DNA from: Benincasa hispida
Lineage: Eukaryota > Streptophyta > Magnoliopsida > Cucurbitales > Cucurbitaceae
DNA: 64,000 nt
NCBI RefSeq assembly: GCF_009727055.1
Contig: NC_052351.1
Location: 11,383,196 to 11,447,195, forward strand
Reading direction: 5' to 3'
The position numbers were made by a program, and so were the translations under genes. This document shows positions 21,896 to 33,268 of this stretch, in pieces (position 1 is the first letter of the stretch; each line of letters begins with the position of its first letter). The notes under the pieces were generated by a model. That model ran no database searches. It was not told the origin of the DNA and was given only the letters and a program-made list of their open reading frames with translations.

Positions 21896-24366
21896 TCATT
21901 TCGATTTCCTTGTGGATTTTGACTTTTTCAGTTTGCTTGATTTGTCATCGGACCTCGCCCACGTATAACCATTTGGAATGGCAAATGGATCTATTTCATC
22001 TTGAGCCGCCGACCATAAACAACGATAATTTTGTTTAGCTGTCGATCCAACAGCTGAGTGGCTGGTGCTTCGCTTCAGCCACGTCGATGTCGATGTCGAT
22101 GAAGATGAAGAACAAGACGGCAAAGATGAACAGTGTGATTCAGATGGATCATCTCCTCCACTGTTGACTAGTTGCCTTGGACTAGAGAATGGTGTGTAAA
22201 ATTGTTCCGTCGGTTGAAGGTCCACAAATTTGGTGAATGTTATCACCACTCTCACAGTTGGCACCACCGGAATAGCCACCTACAGATCCAAAACAGAAGA
22301 TTTCCCCTTAATTATTATTGACTTACGTTTTAAAAAAAAAAAATCTTCTAAATTTTTAATGCATCCCCCGTTTTGAATAAGTTTGAAACTTTTCTTTTTC
22401 CCACAAATAGTAATAATTATTATTTTAAAAAAATGGTTGAAAGGACCCAAGTCTGCGTTGTCTCTTACGCTGCCACGTTTTAATATTTGAGTCAAATTCT
22501 ATTTGGGTCTTTATTGTTTTTTTTGTAGTTTTGTGAGAGGAAAAAAGAAATTAAAGCGTATTAAGAGTGGGGCCCTCGGTAGGAAAACAAGGATTCAGCG
22601 AAAAACGCAAAGTGGGGCCCGGGTGGTTTCTTTGTCTAGAGTAAATCCTCGAATAAGGTGGACCCCAGCAGTCCATCACCGTAGGATCAAAACAACCCAG
22701 TCGATCCCATCGCCGTTCAATCACCGACCATGGAGGCCCCACCAGGATGTCAACCAATCAGAGGGCTCTCTCTTCTTCAGTATACTTTCGTGAGAGACCG
22801 TTGCTTGGGCATCGAAAGAACGCCCAATTAAGAAAATAAATTATAAAATATAATAATCAAAAGCGAAATTCTAAGGCTTGAGATAGGGCCCACTTTAATT
22901 GACCCCAGAAAGACGTTTTGCAGTTGTAGTGTTTACTTTTCCTTTTTTTCAATTCTTACCTTGACCGGAAAAGTTCCCGGCGGGAACTTGGTGGTGAGCA
23001 GCTCCCTCATCCTTCTCACCGCCTTCACTTTGTTCGCCAAAATGTCGAGTAAAGGAAGAAGCTCTTCCGTCTTCAACGGAAACTGCTCCGTTAACCACAC
23101 CGATGGACGTAAGCTTCTCACGTACTCCTTTTCCTTGGTCTGCGGCGGCTCAACTGGAACCGCCGTAAAATTCGGCCTCCCGACCTTCCTTGGGGGTGGC
23201 GCTGTCGCCGACGGTATGTCTACGCTTTTCCTCGGCATCATTACCCATTCCCTCTCTTCAGGAACAAAGCTACTGTGTCTTCGCCGGTCAGTGCTGTTCC
23301 TGTCAGGCAGCGCGAAACTAGGGTTTTCCGCTACTAAGAATCCGTCGTCGTCTTCGTCGAGTTCCAGCGGGAGGACCTGCTCACTACCTGCCACGTCACC
23401 TTCGCCACCGGCTACTTTTCGCGATCGGAAGCTGAACACTACGTTATGTACTTCGTAAACTTTGGCTTTCCATTCTCCAACGCTTTCGGTTTTCTCTTGT
23501 CTTCTCCAGTTAGTTCTTCCGACGAGTTCTGCTTTCGTGACGTCCATTCCAGGCCGGTAAACGCTCGTCTGAGAGCAGAATCCCGCAATGTCAGACTCAC
23601 TCATCGGAGCCCCCGCGTTCTCGAACGCGTCGAAGATTTTGCGGTCGTCACGGTTGATCACAAGCAGAGAACCAGAGGGAATGTCGTGACTCTGATCACC
23701 ATCTCCGAGAAAGAGAAAACTCTGATCTGCGCGCTGGATCTTCAAGCCATCAAATCCAGCCAACGACGTATCCGCTCGGAGATTACCATCACGCTTCCAG
23801 ATTCTATAAGTATCCGATGGAGCAATTTTCCCAACAAACGGAATTACAGAGCTCTCAAAGTGAAACGAAATTTCCATGTAGAAATCTCGCATTCGACGAA
23901 GAACAGCAATAACCCGCGGCAATCGTCGGCGCCACTTAGACCATGCAGCGCGGTGGTGAACCTGGAGTAGAATGAGCGCAATGTCAGAACTCCGGCGACA
24001 CATAGCCTCCTGCAGAGGGTTCCAACCAGCGGAATTCTGGAGAGAAATATCAGCCCCAGCAGAGGAAAGAGTTTTTGCAGCAAAAGCATCCTTAAGCCTA
24101 ACAGCGAGATGGAGAGGAGTTTCCCGGTAAGGCACATCACGGCGGTCGAGAACAGCAGAGATCTTGTCAGCGATCCGCTCCTGAGCGAGAGAATCAGCCT
24201 CGGTGTGAATAAGAGCAGGATCAGCAAGACGAGGTAGAGTTGAAACGATACGCGAAAGAGCAGAATGATCAGCAAGAGCAACGGCGTAATGGACAGGACT
24301 ATGAGCATAATCCTTAGGTTTAATGGTGGAAAGCGAGGTCGTCGTGGGGGTCGACGACTTCGCCAT
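21896..24366 (-). CDS. ANKRD13-like ankyrin repeat protein with GPCR-chaperone domain
   Basis: Two exons, 22960-24366 (1407 nt) and 21896-22279 (384 nt), joined by a GT-AG intron after PVK, give 596 residues. The start is the first ATG. Residues about 22-145 hold ankyrin repeats (SPVHYAVALADHSAL, TPLHLAVRLKDAFAAKTLSSAGADISLQNSAGWNPLQEA). From about residue 165 on comes the GPCR-chaperone/ANKRD13 C-terminal domain (MRDFYMEISFHFESSVIPF, SDTYRIWK, FDGLKIQRADQSFLFLG), which extends into exon 2 (VVPTVRVVITFTKFVDLQP). The tail is Ser-rich and ends in Lys/Ser. Animal ANKRD13C is an ER-associated chaperone for receptors; plant versions are poorly studied, so only the fold is firm. Plus-strand ORFs over exon 1 are shadows. 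Confidence 0.93.
22567..22893. promoter_or_regulatory. cluster of five TCP-type sites in the ANKRD13-like intron
   Basis: GTGGGGCC at 22567-22574 and 22612-22619, GTGGACCC at 22658-22665, GGCCCCAC at 22735-22742 and GGGCCCAC at 22886-22893. All fit the class I (GGNCCCAC) or class II (GTGGNCCC) TCP consensus, on either strand. The segment is much richer in GC than the AT-rich intron ends. Binding is inferred from the motif only. Confidence 0.5.
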
Positions 24367-24980
24367 TATAGAGGTGAAAATGGAAAGAATGAAGCAAGGA
24401 AGAAAGAAGAAACGAAATGGGAAGAGAGCGACAAATGTTGTGGGGTTGGGATTTTTTGTTTTTTTTATTATTAATTTTTAATTTTATAATTCATCATAGT
24501 CTCACAAGGAAGAAGAAGAAGAGAATGTTAAGAGGAGAGGAAGTAAGGGCAAAATAGTAAAAGTGGTGTGTGTCTTTATTGGGAAACACGAGAGAGAGGG
24601 AATTGGCGCGTCTTTTGGTAATGGGCTTGGAGCAGAAGCTGTGCATATTTCTTTACAATGTCTGTACTTTACCTTCCCTTGCCTCAACCTTAGCTTAGTC
24701 GATTTGCTTTGTCTCCAAATTCAGATGGTTATTTCTTTTTTTTTCTTCTTAATAAATAAAGTAGAGAAATATGGGAGTATAGGAAAGTAAGAAAGACTGG
24801 GAAAAAGGATATGGAGAGTGTGTGGGTAATACTAATAATTGGGGGATTTTGGTCAGAAAATGGCAGAGAGAGGAATGGTGATGGAGGCGTCACTACAGGC
24901 ACGGGCGCTCAGTGCCTGCCAGTGGTCACCCTTCTGCATGCAACGCTCCGCACAGATGCTTGTCCCCACCCCCACCAAAT
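24367..24980. promoter_or_regulatory. upstream region of the ANKRD13-like gene
   Basis: The 5' UTR and promoter of the minus-strand gene should lie here. It includes purine-rich GAA/AGAG runs (24370-24440, 24505-24545) and a T-rich patch. No separate gene is recognised; the ORFs at 24502-25047 are not convincing. Confidence 0.45.
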
Positions 24981-24986
24981 CCTTCA

Positions 24987-25082
24987 GCCCATGTCTAATG
25001 GGCCAGGCCCAATTGTTCTTCTCGCACTTAGGCCCAAACTAGGATGAGGTTGGTTTATTGGGCCACAACATACATAGCCCAT
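24987..25082. promoter_or_regulatory. cluster of site II / UP1 motifs
   Basis: AGCCCATG at 24987, TGGGCC at 24999-25004, AGGCCCAA at 25005-25012, AGGCCCAAA at 25030-25038, TTGGGCC at 25058-25064 and AGCCCAT at 25076-25082: six GGCCCA/GCCCA-type words in 96 bp. Such clusters mark promoters of growth-related genes. The only nearby gene is the ANKRD13-like gene 620 bp away; no gene is seen to the right. Confidence 0.5.
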
Positions 25083-26036
25083 CCAGTCGACACGATGACA
25101 ACCTGCCTCTGGCTACTACTGCCTACGATATCTTGTACACCGGAAGCTAAACAAAATTAAAATTCCCTTAAATTTGTTTCTATTTTGTACGTTGTCTTTT
25201 TTCCCTTTTAACTTGTACAATGGGTGTTGAATAAATCAATTATTATATCATAAAATTGCATTGCTTTTGAAAGTAATTTCGATACAATCTTAATATTGAT
25301 GGTCTTGCTTTCTAAGGTAACGATACTCTTAATAGACAAGCACTCGTCAGAAAATTACTAGAATCATTTGGCCCAGAAAAATATACCAGAAGCAGAAGTT
25401 GGAAGCAATTGACTGAAGAAGCAGCCCCAATTATTTTAGGGAAGCTAAAAGATCCGTTTGAAAACCATTTTTAATCACAAAATTAATTTCAGCTTCAAAA
25501 AACATTAACACATTAAATAGAAAAACAGTTACCCTATTAAATAGAGAAAATGTAATAGAACCTTTTAGGAAAATTATTATATTAAATGAAACAGAAGCAA
25601 AAAGTCAATTTTTGGCAAATCATTCACAATAACTTTGAATACAGAAGAGAGTAGAATCCATTTATGAAAAAGGGTAACGACAATGGGTAATATTTCTAGG
25701 ACTAATAGTTAAGCGTATAATAATATTGTAAAATAATTATACAAATAACAAAATCTATTAGTATCGCTGCTGATAGACTTCTATTAAAAAAAAATTGTAT
25801 TGTGTTATATCTATAAATACTTTGAGTTTGGTTATTATATTTGTAACTTGTATAGATATTTAATATTTGAAATAAATGCATATAACAAATGTATTAAATA
25901 ATAAATGAATGCGTTTAAATTTGTAAAATAATTAATATTTGAAAGGTAAATAACTTGTTTGTGCATAATTCAATATAAATATATATATATATTATTTCAA
26001 ATGGTAAAACTGTTAAAAATATTCACAAGATATAGC
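25083..26036. other. AT-rich stretch with MITE-like fragments
   Basis: No gene is recognised. At 25700-25860 there is a degraded copy of the dispersed hairpin element (ATAACAAAATCTATTAGTATCG...TGATAGACTTCTATT). The rest is AT-rich single-copy-looking DNA, with an (AT)n run near 25979-25992. Confidence 0.5.
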
Positions 26037-26104
26037 AAAATTTTAGAACTATCAATGATAGACAGAAGTCTATCAGTGTCTATCATTGATAGTTCTAAAA
26101 TTTT
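26037..26104. repeat. perfect 27-bp inverted repeat, hairpin element
   Basis: The arms at 26037-26063 and 26078-26104 are exact reverse complements (AAAATTTTAGAACTATCAATG plus ATAGAC on the left) around a 14-base loop. It lies in a short AT-rich element with flanks like ATTTTAAATGGTAAAA...AATATTTTGATTTATTTTTC. Diverged relatives are at about 25700-25860, 34125-34290, 39060-39250, 62765-62945 and 63465-63610. This is probably a MITE family; no clear target duplication was found. Confidence 0.75.
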
Positions 26105-26244
26105 ACTATATTTTGTAAATATTTTGATTTATTTTTCTATATTTAAAAACAACTCCCTCCCTCTCTCTCTATATATATGGGTAATTATTTTAAATGGCAA
26201 AATTGTTGTAAATATTTTCAAATATAATAAAATGTCACTGTTTA

Positions 26245-28328
26245 TATAACATCCCGAATTTCAGGAAAATTTAAGTTAATTATCTAGAATTATTGAGTTT
26301 AAATTTCCCTTTCATTTGAGAAATTGAGATTAAATTGAAATAATTGAAAAACTTTTATTGATTAGATTGAATTTAATTGATTAGACATTCGAACTAATTA
26401 TCTTGAAAATATTGAATTTTGCTTCCCTTTTATTTTAGAGTTTAGGGCAAACTTAAAAAAAATTAAAAAGATAATTAATTTCATGTGATTTTGAATTGAT
26501 TTAAATATTTGGAAGAATTTGTATTGGATCTTATGCCATTTAATTTTAGTTTTTGAAGTCTAATAATTTGAAAAGTTAATCGATTTATTAATTTAATAGA
26601 ATCTTTGAAGATTTTGGAGATATTGTGATAAAATTTATCTTTTTAAAATTAAAAAAAAAAAAAAAAAAGAATTGAGATTTTTCGAAATTAAATGAGAGTG
26701 AAAAATCGGGAGAAAGCAATTTGGTTTTTCAGTGATAGTTTCCACAAAAATTTTAAATTTTCGAAGTTTGAACCATTGGATCGTGCTCAAATTTGGTCAG
26801 TTTGTTTGAGACATATAGAGTTTCATTTTGAACGGTTGGATCGCTTTTTGTTCCTAATCACTGCTGAATGAAATCTGTAAAACTAGAAATTCCCCTTTTC
26901 TCTCACTCTCGCAAACCCTCCTCATGCAAGACCCTCACTACTAGCCGCTAACCTAAACAATCTATGCCGTCCGACAACAACACCGCTGCCTATCTATGGT
27001 TGCGAACGCCGCTTATGCCATTGTCACTGAAATTGATATTTTGGGTAAGTTTTAGAATTCTTGGAGGTTCTTGACCACCCATTAGCTTTTGGCCCAAATT
27101 GGTTGATATCCTTTACGTTTTGCTTTTAGATTGAAGTTTTAGAGCATTTCTGGTCACTGTCCAACAAAGGAAACGAGTTTTTGAACATTTACTATTCGAA
27201 GTTTGGAGATCAGTGACGTGCTTTCTAGGAGGATTTATGATAGTTCGGTCCTTTCGTTGGTTTTAGTTCAAGTGAATTGTTGGAGTTGATCGTCGAGATA
27301 ACTGTCCTTGACTTAATTTGAGGTAAGTGGTAATATTATCAGCGCCTTCGTGCCAGGCGGCCTAGATTAGATTTAAAAAGTTAATTGATGGACTTTAAAA
27401 GCATGATTTTGTCGTTGTGATATACTTGTTGCATGACAATTATAAGTATTATGAGCATGGTTGGAATTTTAAATAGTACTAAAATTATGTATGTGATGCA
27501 TGATTAGACCAATAAGGTAGTTTACCGTATTTCCTTGATACATGTTTTATTTCAGAGGATCAACGGGTCTAGTTTCATGTTTGATGGTGTGGTTTCAGAC
27601 TGCTAGACATGCATGAATCGACAGGTTCACGTTCATGTTATTTTTCCATATTTGACGGTGTGCCTTCAGGCTGCTAGACATGCGTAAATCGATAGGTTCA
27701 CATTCATATTATTTTTTCATGTTTGACGGTGTGCCTACGGGTCGCTAGACATGCGTGAATCGACAGGTTCACGTTCATGTTACTTTTCCATATTTGACGG
27801 TGTACCATCAGGCCACTAGACATGCAAGTCAAGGCAAGACAGTACGACCTTTGGTTTCTTTTCATCATCTAAGATAGACGTAGTTGTTTGAGTCAGGGGC
27901 CCATCATTTTCTACTGTGGATGCATAGCCTGATTTCGGTAATGGGATCACTTACTGAGTATTTTTATACTCAACCTTTCTTAATTTATGTTTTTTAGGTA
28001 AGGAATGGGAACGGACCGGCGAGTGACGAGAGGGACTTATGTTCGTGCCATATGGGACATGCAAATCGCTTCTGCTCAGTTACGTTTTTAAGCTATTTAA
28101 AATTTTTTATTTGAAACTCGATGTTAGTCAAAATATTATCTGTTTAAGTCATTTTACCTTCATTATTTTAGGGCCCCAAATAAAGGTTTTATTTATTTAT
28201 TTTCGAGTTTATTTTGGAAAAACTATCCTTATTGTTTTGATGATTTTTTTAACAAAATATCTGGGTTTTAAATGTGTATTTAGTCGTAATGGCCTTTGTT
28301 AGAGTAATCGAAAGGTTGGATCATTACA
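26245..28328 (+). repeat. gypsy LTR, left copy, 2084 bp
   Basis: It begins TATAACATCCCG (the usual TG has changed to TA) and ends ATTACA next to TTGGTATCA. It includes four diverged tandem units of about 70 bp at 27575-27830 with the core TTTGACGGTGTGCC...CTAGACATGCGTGAATCGA, and an A run at 26647-26667. Confidence 0.88.
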
Positions 28329-31056
28329 GTTGGTATCAACCTAAGTTTTAGGTTCTGTAGACTAACTTACGATGTAAGTCTTCGTTTTGTGTCCCTTATG
28401 GCTATTCACGAATCCTTCGTCCTCGCCAGGTATGTTCTTTCATTAAATATTTTATGGAAAATGTGTTTAAAAGCCTTCATGTCTAAGTTTTATGTATCGA
28501 CTGACTGTTATTGCTAGTTTAACGACCTGAAAGAAGTTAATATGAGATAACTATTTTGTTTTGGTGTTATGGAAAGAAAGAAGAATCATAATAAGGCCAT
28601 TTGGTGTTAGTTTAATTCGTGGATGGACTGTTAGAAACGGACATATATTTCTGTTCAAGGATATTGAAATCTGATAGAACTATGAAGTGCTGAAATGGAT
28701 GTATTTGGTTAAGCTATAGAATAAGGTAGGTGAATTGGAAATCACTGGGGAATAATATTAAGTTTTGCATTACGAGAATAAAACTAGTGGTGCTACAAGG
28801 AACTTTATCACAAGGCACACGTTCTTAGTTACGAGATTAAAGTTTCTTTATAAGATAAGAAAGAGGTGAAGAAGAGACTATAAATTCTATTAAGGATTAC
28901 TAGATATTAAAATCAAAATGTTCCAAGAAAAAATTTGAAAGGATTAATAGGTCATGATCACTTTCATGGTATCGACGTTGGTGGAGCGAGTAATGTATGG
29001 TGTTTTGATTCTTTATATAACGTGCCTAAAAATAAGAAGAATTACTAGATGGAGCATAAAGCGATAGTATGAGGAACTCTTTACAAGACCTAGGTAAGAT
29101 GAATTGATCAAGGAATGCCAAGATGGTTGAAATTATAGTTGCCTTTAGATGGGAGAAAACGTGTTATTGGATTGAAAATTCTTAAGGTGCTTGGTTTGAA
29201 CTATGTGTTTGTTGCAATGAAAAGGTTCAAGTTTAATTAACCATACCAAGAGGAAGGATAAACATTTTGAAGTTTAAAAGTAATATTATCTTGTGGGGAT
29301 ACCTTACTATAGTTCCAAGTTTGGAGTGGAATTTTAGATTTATAGAAAAAGTTATAAAGGGTCATATGTCTTGATTTAGGGATTATGTTTCACTCTTGAA
29401 GTGAAAATTGCACCTTCAAGTTGTTGGGTTAAGCAAGGATAGATATGAAGAAAACTAAAAGTATTTAAGGAATGTTTTTTTTTTTTTTTCAATTTGGAGA
29501 GGTAAATGGAAATTAATGTGTTCAAGACTCCCAAATAGTTAAGTATGGTTTGGATTTTAAAACATGATATGGGTGGATACAAGGCGCTGGTTTTAGTGTA
29601 AAGAAGGCGTCGGTTTTAGTGTAAATGAGAAATCTCTTATTACCATTTGAAACTTTGGACTGTAGTAAGCATTATTTGAAAAAAAAAAAAAAATATAGCT
29701 TGCTTAGGTTGATGCAAACTCATTGTTAGCTCAAGATTAAGATCGAGTTACCTAGGTCATCTAGGTGAAATAGTCAAGTCTTAAACAGTAAATAGCGTTA
29801 TAAAATAAAAGTGACTTATTTCTTGGCCCTTATCTTATACAAACTCATTGCATAGGACATCCCCACTTTTCATGTCATAACATGTACGAATTAGGAACAC
29901 ATCGTATGTAGCACTTTACAACTCTTTGTAACAACTACAAAGTAGGATGCATCCAATGGTGTTACAAGAATAAGGTACCCAATCTCATTCGTGTACCATA
30001 GATCATTTTGACTATTTACTCGAACCTGATCCACTCTTATATCTCCACATAAAGTTCAAGTACTCATATAATAGTCATGGGTCTTAGTTTATTGGATTTA
30101 TACTTTCATACAATTTATAAATCAATAACAAGTATATTGATAATAGAAAATGTTTATTATTTTACAAACTGTGAGTTTTTAGGACATAAAACCCAACAAA
30201 AGTAATCTAGCTCCAAGTAAGAAACAAGCTATATGAGTATTAAGGTTGAGTAAATTTGATCTCCTAGAATGACCCTCAGCACTAAAGATGAATTTGAGTT
30301 AAAAGCAACTCCTATCCTTAAGACTCCTCATAGAAGGACTCTAGTAGAGTTGGAATAGCCTAAGTCACTGATACAAGAACCATTTAGCAATGTGTTTCAT
30401 ATTTTCCTTAATGTTTTGCCTTGGACACACCAGCTTTGTTTATTAGGAAAGAAAGATGATTCACACGACTTTATATCAACTATTACGGATTGAATATGAT
30501 AGCGTATCTCAGTTGCAGGAGATTGTCAGGGCAATTAGGTGCCGAATCCGAATTCTGAATCCTGGACTTGAAATGCCATGGGAGATATGTTTTTTGTTGC
30601 ATGGACAGTGAGGTGACCTACTCTATGGAGTGTGAACATTCTCAATATAGATGTATACAATCATGAAGATCTTTATCTTAGAAACTGGCATCGGGTAATG
30701 GTTACAACTATTATGAGATTATGGTGATGTATTTTGGAATGACAAATGCTCTATAGTAGATGGGGAATTCAAGAGCTTCATTTAAGTGAGATTTTCAGAC
30801 TCATGTATAAGAGGGTCCTAAATGGTGATATGTGTTTGTTTTAAGATTAAATAGTAACATGATATTGTCTCAGATAAGTTATACAATTCATGGTAGGAGA
30901 TGAAGACTTTCTAAAACGTGGAGTTAGTGCTAATTAAAAGTTCTTTGGCAGAATTATCGGTCTGAAGAAGCAATTTGGAAACATGAGGTGAGACAAGAAC
31001 TAAGTATCACGAGCTTTTAAGGACTTGAACTTTTGAGGGCGAAAGTAAGGGAAGAA
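28329..31056 (+). pseudogene. gypsy internal region with reverse transcriptase remnant
   Basis: The primer site (TTGGTATCA, 28330-28338) and a short leader start the region. From about 30230 to 30850 codon-level remnants of the pol gene can be read across frames: the segment leading into the VKKKD block (about 30430-30480) and the Y-E-I-M-V-M-x-F-G-M-T-N-A block of reverse transcriptase (about 30700-30755). Stops and shifts are frequent and nothing can be translated over more than a few dozen codons. Between 28400 and 29670 no recognisable gag remains. It ends in the polypurine tract at 31036-31056. Confidence 0.75.
29700..30198 (-). repeat. copia LTR fragment inserted in the gypsy element
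   Basis: It ends with ...GGACATAAAACCCAACA, the inverted form of the TGTTGGGTTTTATGTCC start of the solo LTR at 56134, and matches roughly its first 500 bp (CTCATTGCATAGGACATCCCC, CGAACCTGATCCACTC segments). The left part of the LTR is missing, and a run of A lies just left of it. Confidence 0.8.
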
Positions 31057-33217
31057 TATAACATCCTAAATTTCAGGAAAATTTAAGATAATTATCTAAA
31101 ATTATTGAGTTTAAATTTTCCTTTCATTTAGGAAATTGAGATTAAATTTAAAAAATTGAAAAATTTTTATTGGTTAAATTGAATTTAATTGATTAGATAT
31201 TCGAACTAATTATCTTGAAAATATTGAATTTTGCTTCCCTTTGATTTTGGATTTTAGGACCAACTTAAAAAAAATTAAGGAGATAATTAATTTCACATGA
31301 TTTTGAATTGATTTAAATATTTAGAAGGATTTAATTTGTGTCAAATTAATAGATTTCATGACATTTAATTTTGGTTTTTGAAGCCTAAATTAAGATAATT
31401 TGAAATTTTAATTGATTTATTAATTTAATAGAATCTTTGGAGATTTTGGAGATATTGTGATAAAATTTATCTTTTCAAAATTTTTTAAAAAATTGAAAAT
31501 TTTCTAAATTAAATGAGAGCGAAAAGAGGCAAACAAATTGGGGAGAAAACAATTCGGTTTTTCACCAACAACTTTCACAAAAATTATTGATTCTGGAGTT
31601 TGAACCGTTGGATCATGCTCAAATTTGGTCATTCTATTCGAGACATATAGAGTTTCATTTTGAACGGTTGGATCTTTTTTTGAAGCTCTGGTTTGTTCCT
31701 AATCGTTGCTGAATAAAATCTATAAAATTAGAAATTCCCATTCTCTCTCACTCTCGTAAACCCTCCTCATGCAAGACCCTCACTATCAGCCGCTAGCCTA
31801 AACAATTTATGCCATCCAAAAGCACCACCCGCGGCCTATCTATGATTGCCACCACTTTTGATGTCATTGTCACCGAAATTGATATTTTGGGTAAGTTTTA
31901 GAATTCTTGGAGGTTCTTGACCACCCATTAGCTTTTGCCCAAATTAGTTGATATCCTTTACGTTTTGTTTTTAGATTGAAGTTTGAGAGCGTTTCTGGTC
32001 ACTGTCCAACAGGGAAAACGAGTTTTTGAACATTTACTATTCGAAGTTTGGAGATCAGTGACGTGCTTTCTAGCAGGATTTACGATCGTTTGGTCCTTTC
32101 GTTGGTTTTAGTTCAAATGAATTGTTGGAGTTGGTTGTCGAGATAACTGTCCTTGACTTAATTTGAGGTAAGTGGTACTATTACCGGTGCCTTCATGCTA
32201 GATGGCCTAAATTAGATTTATAAAGTTAATTAATGGACTCTAAAAGCATGATTTTGTCGTTGTGATATACTTGTTGCATGACCGTTATAAGTATTATGAA
32301 CATGGTTGAAATTTTAAACAAATGAAATTATGTATGTGATGCATGATTAGACCAATAAGACAGTTTACCGTCTTTCTTTGATGCATGTTTTATTTTAGAG
32401 GATTGACGGGTCTAGTTTCATGTTTGACGGTGTGGCTTTGGGCCGCTAGAATGCGTGAATCGACAGGTTCACGTTCATGTTATTTTTCCATGTTGTGCCT
32501 TCGGGCCATTAGACATACGTGAATCGACAGGTTCACGTTCATGTTATTTTTTTCATGTTTGACGGTGTGCCCACGGGTCACTAGACATACGTGAATTGAT
32601 AGGTTCACGTTCATGTTACTTTTCCATGTTTGACGGTGTGCCATCAGGTCACTAGACATGCAAGTCAAGACAAGACAGTACGTCCTTTGGTTTCTTTTCA
32701 TCATCTAGGGCAGATGTAGTTGTTTGAGCCACGAGCCCATCATTCTCTGCTCGTGAATGCATAGCTTGATCCCGGTAATGGGATCACTTACTGAGTATTT
32801 TTATACCCAACCTCTCTTAATTTATGTTTTTCAGGTAAGGATGGGAACGGACCAGAAGGTGACGAGAGGGACCTGTGATCGTGTCATATGGGACATGTAA
32901 ACCGTGTCCGCTCAGTTTATGTTTTCAAGCTATTTAAAAGTTTTGATTTGAAACTCGATGTTGGTCAAAATTTTATCTGTTTAAGTTATTTTACCTTCAT
33001 TATTTTACGGCCCCAAACAAAGGTTTTATTTATTTATTATTTATTTGTTTTCGAGTTTACTTTGGAAAAACTATTTATTTGTTTTGGAGTTTACTTTGGA
33101 AAAACTATCCTTATTATTTTAATGATTTTTTTCCTCAATGATCAAAATGTTTTGAATGTAAATATGTAATTATGAGTAACAACCCTTATCAGAGTATTCA
33201 AAAAGGTCGGATCGTCA
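31057..33217 (+). repeat. gypsy LTR, right copy, 2161 bp
   Basis: It is directly repeated with 26245-28328 along its whole length and clearly diverged, with scattered substitutions and small indels. The same four 70-bp tandem units are at about 32420-32665. It ends ATCGTCA and is followed by GATATCAGAG, a primer-site remnant. Confidence 0.88.
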
Positions 33218-33268
33218 GAATTGATATCAGAGTCTAAGTTTTAGGTTTTGTAGACTGACTTACAATGT

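Larger units (their letters stand above)
26245..33268 (+). mobile_element. Ty3/gypsy LTR retrotransposon, decayed, LTR-internal-LTR-leader
   Basis: Two direct repeats of about 2.1 kb (26245-28328 and 31057-33217) both open TATAACATCC...ATTTCAGG. They flank an internal region with reverse transcriptase remnants. A purine-rich stretch just before the second repeat (GGGCGAAAGTAAGGGAAGAA) is the gypsy polypurine tract, and initiator-Met-type primer sequence follows the first LTR. The internal part is only about 2.7 kb and contains a foreign LTR fragment (29700-30198), so most of gag-pol is lost. The second LTR is followed by about 50 bp of primer site and leader that match those after the first. 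Confidence 0.9.

Noticed and set aside
23446..23970. 174-residue ORF on the plus strand
   Set aside because: It lies antisense to exon 1 of the ANKRD13-like gene and has no family resemblance; the same applies to the plus ORF at 22961-23458 and the minus-frame ORF at 23844-24308.
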